Source of the DNA: Zygnema circumcarinatum
Lineage: Eukaryota; Streptophyta; Zygnematophyceae; Zygnematales; Zygnemataceae
Length of the DNA stretch: 64,000 nucleotides
Assembly (NCBI GenBank): GCA_037447605.1
Contig: CM074805.1
Coordinates: 883,724 to 947,723, forward strand
Direction: 5' to 3'
The notes beneath the pieces were generated by a model, which saw only the letters and a list, made by a program, of their open reading frames with translations, had not been told where the DNA came from and ran no database searches. Positions within the stretch are counted from its first letter, which is position 1. Each line of letters begins with the position of its first letter. The position numbers were made by a program, and so were the translations under genes. This document shows, in pieces, positions 9,719 to 21,688 of the stretch.

Positions 9719-10609
9719 CTGCAATAGAAGAAAGAGGTAAGTAAACCACGCTGCATAAATGGATGGATAGAAAAAAAGATGGAGAATGCAGAATGCAGAA
9801 TGCAGAATGCTGAAAGCAGAATGCAGAATGCAGAAAGATGGATAGAGGCGTACCTGCAACACATGCGGTGGTAATGTGTAAGGGGGCGCGGCCGCCACAC
9901 ACCGCTCTCCGCAAGCAAGCAGGGCCTCCCTCGCTCGCTCGGGCTGTGTAGCAAACACGCCTCCAGCAGAGATCGAACTCTAGACCTACCGGTACCAGGA
10001 CACGATGTTCAATTTCAATGGGCGGTGGGCAAGCGGCGGCGAGCACACCCGAAGTTCAATTTCAGTGGTTTTAAATGACGTGGCGCCGACGTGGATGGAC
10101 ATGTAGACGTGGAATCGACGTGGCAGACGTGGCGCCACCGTGGCATCTACGTGGCAATCGGCACCGCGGTGACCGCGCGCTCGGCCGGCGTCGAACGCTC
10201 GGGCGCTGCGCCGTACCTGGGAGGACGCTGCAGGGCGGGTGGGCGGCCGGGGGGCGGGGAGCTGCAGCAATTCCGATCGTGGCGATCGACGGTGGGGAGG
10301 GGGGGAGCCTCGCTGCAGCCGGTGCACAGAATGGCCTTGCCATCGTGAGTTCAATCAAACATCTTTCCTTCATCTGCACAACGACATCCTACGTGGACCG
10401 TAACGAGCTCGTTAATACGGGCTGATGCCCTCAGAGAGGGCCAGCAGCAGAAGATGTGATGTTTGTCCTCATGTTGTATGTGCTGTTCTGCTGCCGTGCT
10501 CTCACTCGACCTGCTCATTACAGCTGTCGCTGGATCATTTTGAAGTTCAATAGCGTATGCTTCCCTCCTTTCTGAAAGTTTCAGCCGCCATCAGACGAAG
10601 ACAGCAGCC
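9719..10609. promoter_or_regulatory. Intergenic region with a dense ACGTGG cluster upstream of the first DUF7903-like gene
   Basis: 9856-10070 is GC-rich with no supported exon. At 10077-10156 the plus strand carries ACGTGG seven times in 80 bp (several as ACGTGGC), very like the cluster at 1998-2235 upstream of the CWF19-like gene. The cluster ends about 450 bp before the ATG at 10610. The remainder to 10609 is a plausible 5' untranslated region. A regulatory role is inferred from position and recurrence. Confidence 0.45.
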
Positions 10610-13600
10610 ATGCCTTATGTGCCGCCGCACAAGCGCTTAGGAACAAGCGCAGAGCCAGCGGCTCCTCCATCTGACAAGGCGCCTCCGCAAAGGCTTAATT
10701 CGAAAAGGTTAAAGGTGTGGGGACCTTCTCACAGGTTCAACAGTATCATCGTGCCGTGGAATGACTGTGCTGATGAGCCCCTCCTGATGCAGCTGGTGCC
10801 GACTGCAGTCCCGCAACCTTACGCGCACCTGCACGACAAGAAGCTCTATCGGGCGAAGCGTCTGCTTCAGCATGGTGAGGACGGCATTCTGTAACTGCCT
10901 TTTGACGTGAAGAGTGTCCGCTTAGATTTGACTGATTATGCGTAACATGGTGAAAGCAAACAAATATGATAGGGATAGGACCAAGAGACATGTGTTCGTG
11001 GGAAATGTGTTGATGGAACAGTACAGGAGTGGGAGGTCTTTCCTCCCTACAGACTCTTTCCTTAATGCGTTATGAGCATTCATACAAAGTTTCTCGTTTG
11101 CGAACGAGGGCTAATACATGCGTTTCTCTGCAGACCATTCTTTGCCTCCTAACAGTGCTCGGTCTGAAGACGAAGCTCCTTCGGAAAGCAATGGAAGCCT
11201 ATCGTTGGCTCCGGTAGCAATGGAGGAGCACTTGCAAATGTTAGAGATAGGTGCGAGAAATGACGACACTTGCAGTGGAATCACATCAAATCACAAATCA
11301 GTTACGCCTCGCGCAATTGCGGAGAGAATCAGTCTCATTCTGATGGAGGCTCTGGAAAGCCAACAATCTCAGATGATGCGTGTAGGGCCCAATATAGATC
11401 GCCGTGTAAAGCTGACGCTGCGTTTTTCCAAATTCCTTCTGTATTCACGCTTAAGCAATACGTGAGCCAATGTTTACTCACTCTCTCTGCGCTGCCAGAG
11501 CATGTGAAGTAGTTAGAACGAATTGGTGGAAATTAATTTTTAGACTTTTAGTACTATCAGGAGCGTGTATATATTGCATGTTGTACAATCCTATTTGCAA
11601 GTTTATGTGCTATCACAATCTGAAAAGTCTAAAGGAGGTCAGGTAACTCCCTTTCAGTCTTGTACTTTCATTATTTTTATTTCTCTTTGTTTACTCTTAC
11701 TGTTTTCTTCGGCACAGACTTAATTTGACGAACGTGAATCCCATCGCTGGGACTTTACTGGAGCATGATCTGTGCCAGCTTCGAGGTTCAATACGCAAGT
11801 GTGTCGAAACCGACATAGAGCCTGCCACATATAGTGAGTTGAAAAAGATCGTATCTGCACAAGCTGCTGTTCAATGGAAGAAACCTTCGAGATTTCTGAT
11901 TGTGGTAAGCTATGTCTCAACTTTAAGCGCGCATCGCATTCAGAAACTTTTTCAAAAAAACCCATGGGTTTAAACCTATGAGGTTCAATTGTATGCTGTT
12001 GTTGACTACAAACTTGGCATGGTTCTTCTACAACTATGCATATCTGCAATAGATAGTTTTAGCCCACATTCAGAAACAGACTTTCTTTCAAGTATTGAGC
12101 AGCTAAGAGATTTTGCAATTTTTTTAGCTGACTTTTGCAAGGCAGCATGCACCAATGCATGAATCAGGAAGGCACCGTTCACCAATTCATGAATGTAAGC
12201 CATGCCCCAGTCCAGGACTGTGCAGCTCATGGATTCGACTTAGGGAAGCATGCTGTTTGCTCTTTGGGACTACAAGTTTTGACGTGCTATTTGTGACATT
12301 TCTGCACTGTAGGTGAGTGTTGATGGCCTCCTCGAAGCTGCCTTACGTGTAAAATGTGTTGCAACTTCTGAAGGGAATTCACAGCTGAGAATCCACAAGG
12401 TGAAGTCTTCTTGTCGGGAGACATGCTTTCGCGGACACACTGCTTATGGGTTGTTTACATGATACGGTCATGTTCGCATATTTCTGAATCAAGACTTTCA
12501 GTTCGAGAATTTAAACTCACCAGATTGAATTGCTCATGTGTCGACTCCCTGAAGCAACAGTGAGACGAGTATTGTCCTTATCATTGGAGCTTACTAAGAG
12601 GAGTAGGGGGGAAGTAGCACGTTTAATGCCTTAAACTCCCTTCAATGCGGTCACCTGAAGGGTGTTCTATGCTGTGCCTTGTGCTGCAGATCAAGCGACA
12701 TCTGGTCAGAGAGACGGACGTTGACTTGATGCTGATTGGCCGAAAAGTTGACTTGCGAATTTCGCTGTGTGCAGAAAATCGAATCCTCGACCTTGAGGTA
12801 TTTCTTTCACAATATTATTTTGCTTTGTATTGCCGCTTGAAGCAGAAATATGGGCCACTGATTACCTGGAAAGCTGCAATCTATAACGCCATAGTATAAT
12901 CGTACAATCATAAAGTATATGGTAGTACTGTTTACAGTCCACTTCTAGAAACTCAATATGCGACTTTGGTTCTGTATAGTGTTAACATCATGTGTGCCGT
13001 TTACCGGCTCATCACTTTTTCTATTCCACCTCTCCTCACCTATTCGCTTCTTTCGTCCCCCTGACTTCTCCACCCCACTTTTCCCCGTCCTGACCTCTCC
13101 ACCCCTCTTTTCCCCTTCCCTCTACTTCCCTTCTTCCCCTATCTTCGCCCCTCCTCCCTCCTCTCTTTTAAAATTGTTTTGCCTCTTTTCCTCTCCTCCT
13201 TTCTCTCGTCTGCCTCTCTTCTTCCTCTCTTGACCCTTCCTCGCAATCCTCGATTCCTCCTACTCCATTTTCCTCACCCATTCTAGCCACGTCCTGCTCC
13301 GAAGGGCTTTTTGGGCTGTACAAGCCCGCCAAATTCTGCCTAGTTTTGTACAGCGTCATAATGCACAGCATTGAACCATTGCCTTTCGGCTGTATGTAGG
13401 CAAACCCTATGTGCTGCACGCGGTGGTAGGGTATATATATTCGACATACGGACGCTAGAAAACCTAAAATTTGTTTCCTATATCGAACTGATGAATGTTT
13501 ATTTCCAGGACGAGAAGGACGCAATTGATGCAATCGTGGCAGCTGCAGTGATTGATCCCACCGTGAAGGGCGGCCTCCGCTGGCCACTCGGAGCTATCAA

Positions 13601-14100
13601 GTGGCCGAAACCAGAAATGAAGCATAGATTCAACATTGTAAGACTCTGCACTTACTTTGATATCGAACGTTACAAGAGCGAGCGGTGGGAATGGACGTTT
13701 CGAACTACCCGAGGCTATAACTTCATTGTGAATGAGGAGCGGTCTGACATCCGTGAAGTCAAGATGACTGCACAGTCATGGCGGCAGAGCCTAAAGCATG
13801 TGAGACATTCGACCTTTGTTTGATCTGTTCAGTCTCACAAGTGTTATGAAATTGTTTTTAACTCGAATGGTGTTTGAGCACAATACCTTCCTTGCTGATA
13901 TAAATTGTGTTTAACTTGGCTAGATCCGGCCGCCACCCGTTCAAGCTGAGCACGCCGAAGTGGAATCAGATGGCAGCAAAGTGGAGGCTGGGGAGGAAAG
14001 GGTCCCGTCGCCGGCCCCGTTTGATCCGAAGGAATGTGTTGCTGAAATTTTGCCTTTGATGGAGTGGATGAAGAACTGTCTTCCGCAGTCAACTGATTGA
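10610..14100 (+). CDS. Plant protein of unknown function, probable DUF7903 family, copy A
   Basis: Seven exons: 10610-10874, 11134-11461, 11718-11904, 12313-12399, 12690-12797, 13509-13799 and 13924-14100. They sum to 1443 bp, giving 480 residues, and all splice sites are GT-AG. The protein starts MPYVPPHKRLG, a start typical of a plant family I believe is catalogued as DUF7903. It then has IVPWNDCADEP, VPTAVPQPYAHL, and, near the C-terminus, VIDPTVKGGLRWPLG, the most conserved block of that family. No catalytic motif or membrane segment is seen. The next gene downstream is a close paralogue with the same exon phases. The family has no function known to me; the name is from memory and less certain than the gene structure. 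Confidence 0.8.
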
Positions 14101-15230
14101 AAGCCGATTGCGTGAAGCTAAGCAATCCAAGATTCCCATATGATCACAATGTCCTAGTGTACATTTTGTACATAGTCTGTCATCTGTTCGTCCTTTGTTA
14201 GGCGAATGGCCCTAAAATCAAGCAGTCTTACTCGGCTGCCTTCCTAGGGAAGGACATGCTCGTCATGGACTCTTATGAGCAGCGCCACACGCACCGAACA
14301 CCCCTCATCCCTTGGGAAGTGAGCCCTTGTCGAGTGTTCTTTTTGGAATGGCATGGGGCCATGGTGCTGCTTGGGCGGTCTATCATGGCATGATGGGCGA
14401 TCGTCCAAATGGTTTGCTACAACTTTCCGTGTTCTCCATCAACTTGGTTCAACTCTGTTGGCGGTTCAGAAGTCCCGGGTTCCGTCCAGCGATCACTTGG
14501 TGTTGTAGGAAGAAAATGAAAGAACGGAAACTTTCATTGAAAATGGCATTGATCCTTGATGGCGAGGAGACCATCAAATGTGCATGGCCAAAATCATCAT
14601 AAGGAACCACGAGGAACTGGTCGCAAAGGAACTAAGCACAAAAGAAAAAAGCTAAGAGCGGAGCGGTGTTGTGGTTTGCACGGTTTGCAGCATGATACTG
14701 GTAGAAAAGCTTCTATTGGCTACTTTTTCATTTTAACATTTGTCCTTGTGTCGTGTCTTCCTCTGTTAGTTTTCCGTTCTTTAGGTTTTTAGTTCTTTAC
14801 TGTATCCCTTTGCAATTCAATCGATTGTTTGTTTTTCACCTTTTTTTCTCTTTTTCTTTATGGTGTTTCCATTTTAGGTCTTTTTGTTTTTGAAATCAAA
14901 ACTTCGCAATAGTGCATAAATGCTTTATAAGAAATAATAATAATGAGAAGGACACACAATTTAAATCACAACTTAGCACCTAGAGCCTTTCTCATTCTCC
15001 ATAATATATTTTTTAGTTGCGGATCTTTGATCACCACCTCGTGACCCTTCAAAAAGTCTGTAACCCTAACCTTAATTTTGCCCGCAACTTCCCGCTCCGC
15101 TTCTGCCTCCCCTCGCGGAAGCGCCAGCAAACCCTAATTCGCCCTCGAGGGCCTGCCTGCCTCCCTCCCTCCCTGCACGGTACGCCTCTGGAAGCAGGGC
15201 AGGGCCCGCTGTTGCACAGAGGGCTCCGCC
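14101..15230. other. Intergenic region between the two paralogues, with a dispersed-repeat fragment
   Basis: No exon is supported. 14571-14619 matches 49523-49571 over about 49 bp at roughly 80 percent identity by eye, so both are copies of one dispersed element. 14810-14960 is A/T-rich. Near the downstream gene there are AACCCTAA-type strings at 15061-15070 and a telo-box AAACCCTAA at 15129-15137, about 95 bp before the next ATG. Confidence 0.5.
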
Positions 15231-18195
15231 ATGTCTTACGTTCCGCCGCACAAGCGGCCAGGAAGGCAACTGGAGGGGGCGGCTTCTGGTGCACTGAGAG
15301 TGTCTCTGCGACAGTCGAAATTTCCAGACTTGGTCAATGCGCCTGTGTACCGCCAGAACGTTTTAATAGTGCCATGGGATGACTGTTCTGTCGAGCCCGT
15401 TGAGCTGCAGCTGGTGCCGACGGCGGTTCCGCAACCCTATTTCCATCTGCAGGGCAAGCAGCTCTATCTGGTGAAGCGCTTGCTTCAGCATGGTGAGGGC
15501 GGCATTCAAATCTGGGTTCTGCCATCAAGAGAGTTGTCTGAATTAATTTGATGTTGCGCCGTGTTTCTTTTTCCCTTTAAAAGAAGTGACACAAGTGAAA
15601 ATAAACTTCGTTAGAGACAAGACAGGCACAAAAGAGATGAGAGATATGAAGTCACAAAAACGAGGCGACTACTCTCCTTGTACACTTCCGGTAGACAGAA
15701 GACCATTCTTGTCACTCCTTTCATTTTCCGAATGCGACACTGACACTTCTATTCGTCCTCCTCTCTCCAATGCGTCTCTAGACTCCGGAGCTGCTTGCGA
15801 AGGCGCAGACCAGGGAGTCACTCTAGAAGCAGTGGAGCAGCACTTTCAAAAGTTAGAAATAGGTGGGAAGAATGAAGACACTTGGAGCGGAATCCCGGCA
15901 GTCAAATTGGTGCCGCCTATGGAACGCTTTCCAACTGCGATTGGGGAGCGAATTAGACCCATTCTGATGGAGGCTCTGGAATGCCTACGATTGCAGATGA
16001 TGCATGTGGGGCCCAGTAGAGATCGTCGTGCAAAGTTAACGTTGCGATTTGCAAAATTCTTGCTTTTCTCACGCACATGCAACACGTGAGCTAATGTTTT
16101 TTTGGAATTCGCTCCCCGTTTCTAGAGCATTTCAAAGAAACAGAAAAGAAATGAGGAAGTTTTCCTTTAGAGCTTTGGCACTAGCCGTGGAATGTGATTC
16201 GAAAAGAGTGCAGAAATGCAGGGCTACAGTTTCATTGTTGTTGTTTTGGTTTGCTTCACTTTTCTTTGGCGCAGACTCGATTTAGAGGGCATAAATCCCA
16301 TCCTCGCTACCAAATTGGAGCGCCTTTTAGATATTAATAGTAACCGGATATCCAAAAGTGTGGAGACCAATCTGGAGCCCGCCGTATATAGCAATTTGAA
16401 TGACATTGCATCAGCACAAGCTACTGTTCGTTGGAACTCGCCTTCGACATACTTGATCATTGTAACTATAGTCTAGCCTTCACATGTGTCTCCCTTCCCC
16501 CCTTTTTCGTACTTTCGGATAGTCATCAGTTAAACGCAAATGCCTTTCTCCGAATCAAGAACAGGTAGTAGATGCAACATATGGGCTCAATGCAGGCCTC
16601 ACTTTTTGGAAGGTGCAGCTTAGATGTAGAGTCCTAGGAATATGTATTGTCCTTTGGCCACATGCATGATGAAGTATTGACATCCTGAATGCTGGATTCC
16701 ATTGCAGGTGAAAGTTGATGACCGCGTCGATACGGGGATCCGTGTGTTTTGTGTCCCAACTTCTGATGAAAGTTCGCAGCTCCGTATTTATAAGGTCAAG
16801 TCTGCTCCTGGATAGTCATGCCTTTGTGCGTGCTCTGCTACGAGGACAGATACTTACAGGAGATGTGATTTGGGCTGTGACGATGTGGTTCTGAATTGTA
16901 GTCCTAAGAGATAAGAAAAAATGCGGAAGATACTGAATAGAATTGCCCAGCGAAAAAGTAAAACTTAGTCAGCTCTCAATGGCATATATCGAGGGGAAAA
17001 CTGTGCGTTATTGGTACTTTCAATGTCTCATCGTGCTCCAGAAGGAATGTAACTTGTCCACTGCATGCTGTGTTTGTTGATAAGTTCAACATGTATCGCT
17101 GCTCACTTTAATGACCAAGGTTTGAATTTCAGAATGCTTCTAGAAAGTTTCTGGTCATGCCTGGAATTCTTCAAATATTTCAACTCTAACAACGTTTTAA
17201 GTGGTATCTCCTGTGCAGATTAAACGTTCTACAGTCAGAGCGACCGATATCGACTTGATGTTGCTTGGCCGGATTGCCGACTGCCGAATCACACTCTGGG
17301 CAGAAAACCATTTGACCGAGTTACAGGTACCATTCATCTTTTTGAACGTCTGTATGAACCAATAATGCCTGAGTTTTACGCTATAAAAAGGTGCTAGAAA
17401 ACCCACAATCCGAGGAAATCGGTGAGGCTGAAAAACCACACCTCTGTTCTGAACATGCTAAATCTTTGTAGTTCTTTTCTCCAGGGGGAAGAAAAAGAAG
17501 CAGTTGACGCTATTGTGAGCGCGGCAGTGATCGATCCGACCGTGAAGGGCGGCCTCCGTTGGCCTTTGGGAGGCACAAGCTCGCCGTGGCCCAGGACGAG
17601 GCTGAAGCAGAGACTCACTGTCTATAGTGTGTCTGTGAGATACAATGTCACACGTTACAAGTGTAAGCAGTGGAAATGGACGTTCCAATCTGTGAGGAAC
17701 TACAATTGGGAGACCACTGAGGAGCGCTTCGTGAAGGAAGCCAAGATGATGCCACTGTTGTGGGGCCAAATGTTGAAGCAGGTGACTGAGGCAGTGGAGT
17801 TCCTATCTTTTTCTGAGTAGTGGACTTCCTTTTCTGTTTGTTGTGTTTTCATCATATTAGGGTTTGTTCCATCAGTTCGTAATGCTGTGGGTTTCCTGCA
17901 AGAAAGCTGCTACTGTCATCTTCACCGATGATTTAAACTGGAAACTGAATCAAACTGTGTGAAAGTAATTTCTTCTTTGTTTTGACGTGTAATGCTTAGT
18001 TGTGTGCGTGTTTCCTTTTGCTGCCAGATCCGGCCCCCGAAGGTTGAAGCCAATCACCCCGAAGGGGAGTCAGATGGCAGCGGAGTATGTGGGGTGAGTG
18101 TCCCCCCGCCTCCCCCCTTTGATCCGGAGGCCATAGTGGGGGGCCTTGCGGCTCTCCTCGACTGGCTCAAGGAATATTCCGCTGTCAAAGCATGA
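15231..18195 (+). CDS. Plant protein of unknown function, probable DUF7903 family, copy B
   Basis: Seven exons: 15231-15492, 15695-16085, 16275-16461, 16708-16794, 17219-17326, 17485-17781 and 18028-18195. They sum to 1500 bp, giving 499 residues. Exons 3, 4 and 5 have exactly the same lengths as in copy A (187, 87 and 108 bp), and every junction phase matches. The protein starts MSYVPPHKRPG and shares IVPWDDCSVEP, VPTAVPQPYFHL and VIDPTVKGGLRWPLG with copy A, but the surfaces between these blocks have diverged strongly, so the duplication is old. The start of exon 2 is the least certain junction: the site homologous to copy A's acceptor is out of frame here, and 15695 (after CCGGTAG) restores the frame. 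Confidence 0.8.
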
Positions 18196-18620
18196 AAACG
18201 TGAGCGCCTGAACTTGAGCTTTGCAGCGTTTGCAAAGCCGGGCCTCATACTGTACACTCCTTGCATAGCCGTCATTGGGTCACTTTCTTCGTGAGCTTAG
18301 AAGGCAATTAGCATAGGCGAGCAGCAGCTTGTAATGTACAAAGCAGAAAAGGTCAGATCGTCATCGTCCCTCCATCAGTGTGGCGAGAGCAGCACCTCCT
18401 TTAGACAGCTTACTTGGCTGCCTCCTTCCGGGCGGCATGTTCGTCCATTTGTAACTCATGGGCCATGTGTTGTTGTTCAACATGCTCTAAGCCGCGCCCT
18501 CTCATGCACGCCCTTGCTTCCTCTTGTTGTCGTTTGTGGTGGTCCATCATGCCATGTGGCGACTCATGTGACTCATGCTCTGTCTCATGGCTCTAAACTT
18601 CACTTGCGAGTGTTAAAAAT
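18196..18620. other. Downstream region of copy B
   Basis: Probable 3' untranslated and intergenic sequence. No gene or structured element was recognised. Confidence 0.4.
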
Positions 18621-19675
18621 GCCATGGCCATGCCATGCCATGCCCTGCCCTGCCCTGCCCTGCCCTGCCCTGCCCTGCCCTGCCCTGCCCTGCCCTGCCC
18701 TGCCCTGCCTGCCCGCCCGCCCTGCCCTGCCCTGCCCTGCCTGCCCTGCCTGCCTGCCCTGCCTGCCTGCCCTGCCCTGCCCTGCCCTGCCTGCCCTGCC
18801 CTGCCCTGCCCTGCCACGCCCTGCCCTGCCCTGCCCTGCCCTGCCCTGCCCGCCCGCCCTGCCCTGCCTGCCTGCCCTGCCCTGCCCTGCCTGCCCTGCC
18901 CTGCCTGCCCTGCCCTGCCCTGCCCTGCCCTGCCTGCCTGCCCTGCCCTGCCCTGCCCTGCCCTGCCCTGCCTGCCTGCCTGCCCTGCCCTGCCTGCCCT
19001 GCCCTGCCTGCCCTGCCCTGCCCTGCCCTGCTGCCCTGCCTGCCCTGCCCTGCCTGCCTGCCCTGCCCTGCCCTGCCCTGCCCTGCCCTGCCCTGCCCTG
19101 CCCTGCCCTGCCCTGCCCTGCCCTGCCCTGCCCTGCCTGCCCTGCCCTGCCCTGCCCTGCCCTGCCCTGCCCTGCCCTGCCCTGCCCTGCCCTGCCCTGC
19201 CCTGCCCTGCCCTGCCACGCCCTGCCCTGCCCTGCCCTGCCCTGCCCTGCCCTGCCCTGCTCCTGCCCTGCCCTGCCCTGCCCTGCCCTGCCCTGCCCTG
19301 CCCTGCCCTGCCCTGCCCTGCCCTGCCCTGCCTGCCCTGCCCTGCCTGCCCTGCCCTGCCCTGCCTGCCCTGCCCTGCCCTGCCCTGCCCTGCCCTGCCT
19401 GCCCTGCCCTGCCCTGCCTGCCCTGCCTGCCCTGCCCTGCCCTGCCCTGCCCTGCCCTGCCCTGCCCTGCCCTGCCCTGCCCTGCCCTGCCCTGCCTGCC
19501 CTGCCCTGCCCTGCCCTGCCCTGCCCTGCCCTGCCCTGCCCTGCCCTGCCCTGCCCTGCCCTGCCCTGCTCTGCCATGTCCTACCATGCCCTACCATGCC
19601 ATGCCATGCCATGCCATGCCATGCCGTGCCATGCGATGCGATATGATGCCATGCGAGGCCATGCCATGCCATGAC
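18621..19675. repeat. Pentanucleotide satellite CCTGC with CATGC edges
   Basis: Close to 1 kb of CCCTG/CCTGC units with frequent 4-bp slips (CCTG). It is bordered on both sides by units of the CCATG/CATGC form (18621-18645 and about 19571-19675). The edges differ from the core by one base per unit, so the core probably grew out of the CATGC repeat by one substitution and expansion. All frames stay open in both directions, which explains ORFs of up to 446 codons (Pro-Ala-Leu-Pro-Cys on plus, Ala-Gly-Gln-Gly-Arg on minus); none is a gene. Confidence 0.95.
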
Positions 19676-20575
19676 ACGTCACGTCACGTCTCTGGTCCCT
19701 GCGCACTGTAGTGAACCTTCATTCCGTCCGTCCGTTCGGCCAGAGGGCGGGGACGGCCGGGCCGGTCTCTGCCGCCTCGCCGGCACGCCGAGCGGCCCTG
19801 CCCGCACCGAAAATGTCTTCGCGCCTGCCCGTTCAGGGGCCAATCCGTTGAACGACTGCCCCGACCGTCCGATGCGCGCGATTTGGCTCCGGAGGGTTGC
19901 CCGCGCGACCGGTCAGAGCAGAAACTTTTTGTTTTATGTCTTCGCTTCCTTCAGGCAGGAAACGAAATGTTTTTTGCGCCGCGACGTTACGGCGGGAGGC
20001 CCCGGGCGGCAGACGGCGCCGCCGCATAAATCCAACGGTGAGATACGGCCCTTGGCCGGCCATTACTCGCCAACTGGCGCCTTTGTCGGCTATTGCCGGC
20101 CACCGACACGGCCCGACTTTGTCGCCTCAGTCCGCTTCTCCCCCGCCGCCTCGTGTACGGCACCGACATTAGCCAGACAGGTCAAACCCCGCTCCGACAT
20201 CGGGCAGACAAAACAAACGCTGCCGACGCAGACCGAGCGGCACGAATTTCCACCGGATCTGACGATTCCTTGTTCGTACGCATGTCGTGGGACGTACGGA
20301 CGACTGCACCGACTATACCAGCTGGCGCCCTCAATCATGTGCGGAGCCCCCTTTGGCCGTACGGACTCCGCCCGGCTGACACCTCCCCCCTCCGCGGCGG
20401 GCGCGCCACGTGGCCCGGCGGCCCTCCCCTCAGCACCTCCCTCCCTCCCTCCCTCCCTCCCTCCCTCCCACCCTCCCTCCATGGCGGACGCGCGCTCTCC
20501 CTCCCTCCCTCGCAACGCTGAGCCCTGAACCCTGAACAGCTGCGCGGCGGCTGCAAGGGCCGGTGGGAGGGCGGC
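19676..20575 (+). promoter_or_regulatory. GC-rich upstream region of the kinase gene
   Basis: A 285-codon open frame covers most of this stretch, but its composition is that of random GC-rich DNA and no conserved motif is seen, so I treat it as promoter and 5' untranslated sequence. Near the gene are GTACGG or GTACG strings at about 20154, 20273, 20291 and 20359, and CACGTGGC at 20406-20413. TCCC repeats at 20443-20480 lie about 100 bp before the ATG. Confidence 0.5.
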
Positions 20576-21599
20576 ATGGGGTGCTTCGCCTTCGGGCGCT
20601 CCAAGCGGAAGGTGCCCGACCAGCGCTCGCCCGACGCGGCGGAGCCGCACCGCCCCAAGGCCGCGCAGGAGGAGAAGGGGAAGGAGGGGCAGGGGGAGGC
20701 TCCACCCACCCCTACCGCCCAAGCACCACCACCAGTAGGAGGAGAAGGAGGAGGAGGAGGAGCTACTGTGATGCTTCGCTCCTCCACCTTCCCCGCGGGC
20801 CCCGCCTCGTCTCCCTCCGCAAAGGCCCTCCTTACCGCCAAGTCCCACAACTCCACGGCGCCTCTGCCACTCCCGCTGCCCCTCTCGCCCGGCTCTCACG
20901 TCTCCCTCTCAAAAGACTCCTCCTCTCCCGCCCCCTCCCTCCCTCTCCCATCCTCCAAGGCGCAGGTTCACCCCATCCACCCTTCCAAAATACCCCACCC
21001 CCGCTCTCCCGGCGCCATTCTCTGGCCCTCCGGCTCCAAGTCTCACAAGTCGTCGCAGCCCCCCTCTCCCGCCACGCACTCTCCCCGCTCTCCCTCCTCC
21101 TCTACCGCTCCTCCCACTCCCGCAAACTCTAGCCTTAAACATGCGGCCTCTCCCCAGCTCTTCGGGGGAGCCGCCGTCCCCTTGCCGACCCCCCCCCAGA
21201 CCTCTCCCGGACCGAAGCTTCGCCGCATTCCATCGCTCGGGGAGCAGATCCCCGCGAATTTGCGGTTCTTTAGTGGAGCAGAACTTAGAACTGCGACGGA
21301 TAATTTCTCGGAAGAGCACCTTCTCGGAGAGGGGGGCTTTGGCGCGGTCTATAAGGGCTATGTGGAGGAGTGGGTTCCTGTGGGAGGCGGTAAAGTCGCT
21401 CTCGAAAAGGTCGCTGTGGCAGTGAAGACTCTCAACGAGGATGGCCTCCAGGTACCCACTTCCCCTCTCTCCTTATCCTCACAATCTCCCACATTACTAC
21501 ATTCGACCGCATTGAGCTCTGGTATCACAAATTTCACCTCACCCTCAGTCAGTTAACCAACCCCATCATGCCTCTATCTTTCCCCTCTCCTGCGACCTT

Positions 21600-21688
<89 letters not shown>

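Noticed and set aside
9960-9985. tRNA-like B-box (GAGTTCGATCTC on the minus strand)
   Set aside because: No matching A-box, acceptor stem or anticodon arm could be found at the right distance, so neither a tRNA nor a tRNA-derived SINE is claimed.
18334-19674. ORFs of up to 446 codons on both strands (Pro/Ala/Leu/Cys or Ala/Gly/Gln/Arg)
   Set aside because: They are translations of the CCTGC satellite, open in every frame, with no motif.
19671-20528. 285-codon plus-strand ORF upstream of the kinase gene
   Set aside because: GC-rich composition keeps it open; no conserved motif, no codon pattern and no repeat of domain-like structure. Better read as promoter and 5' untranslated region.
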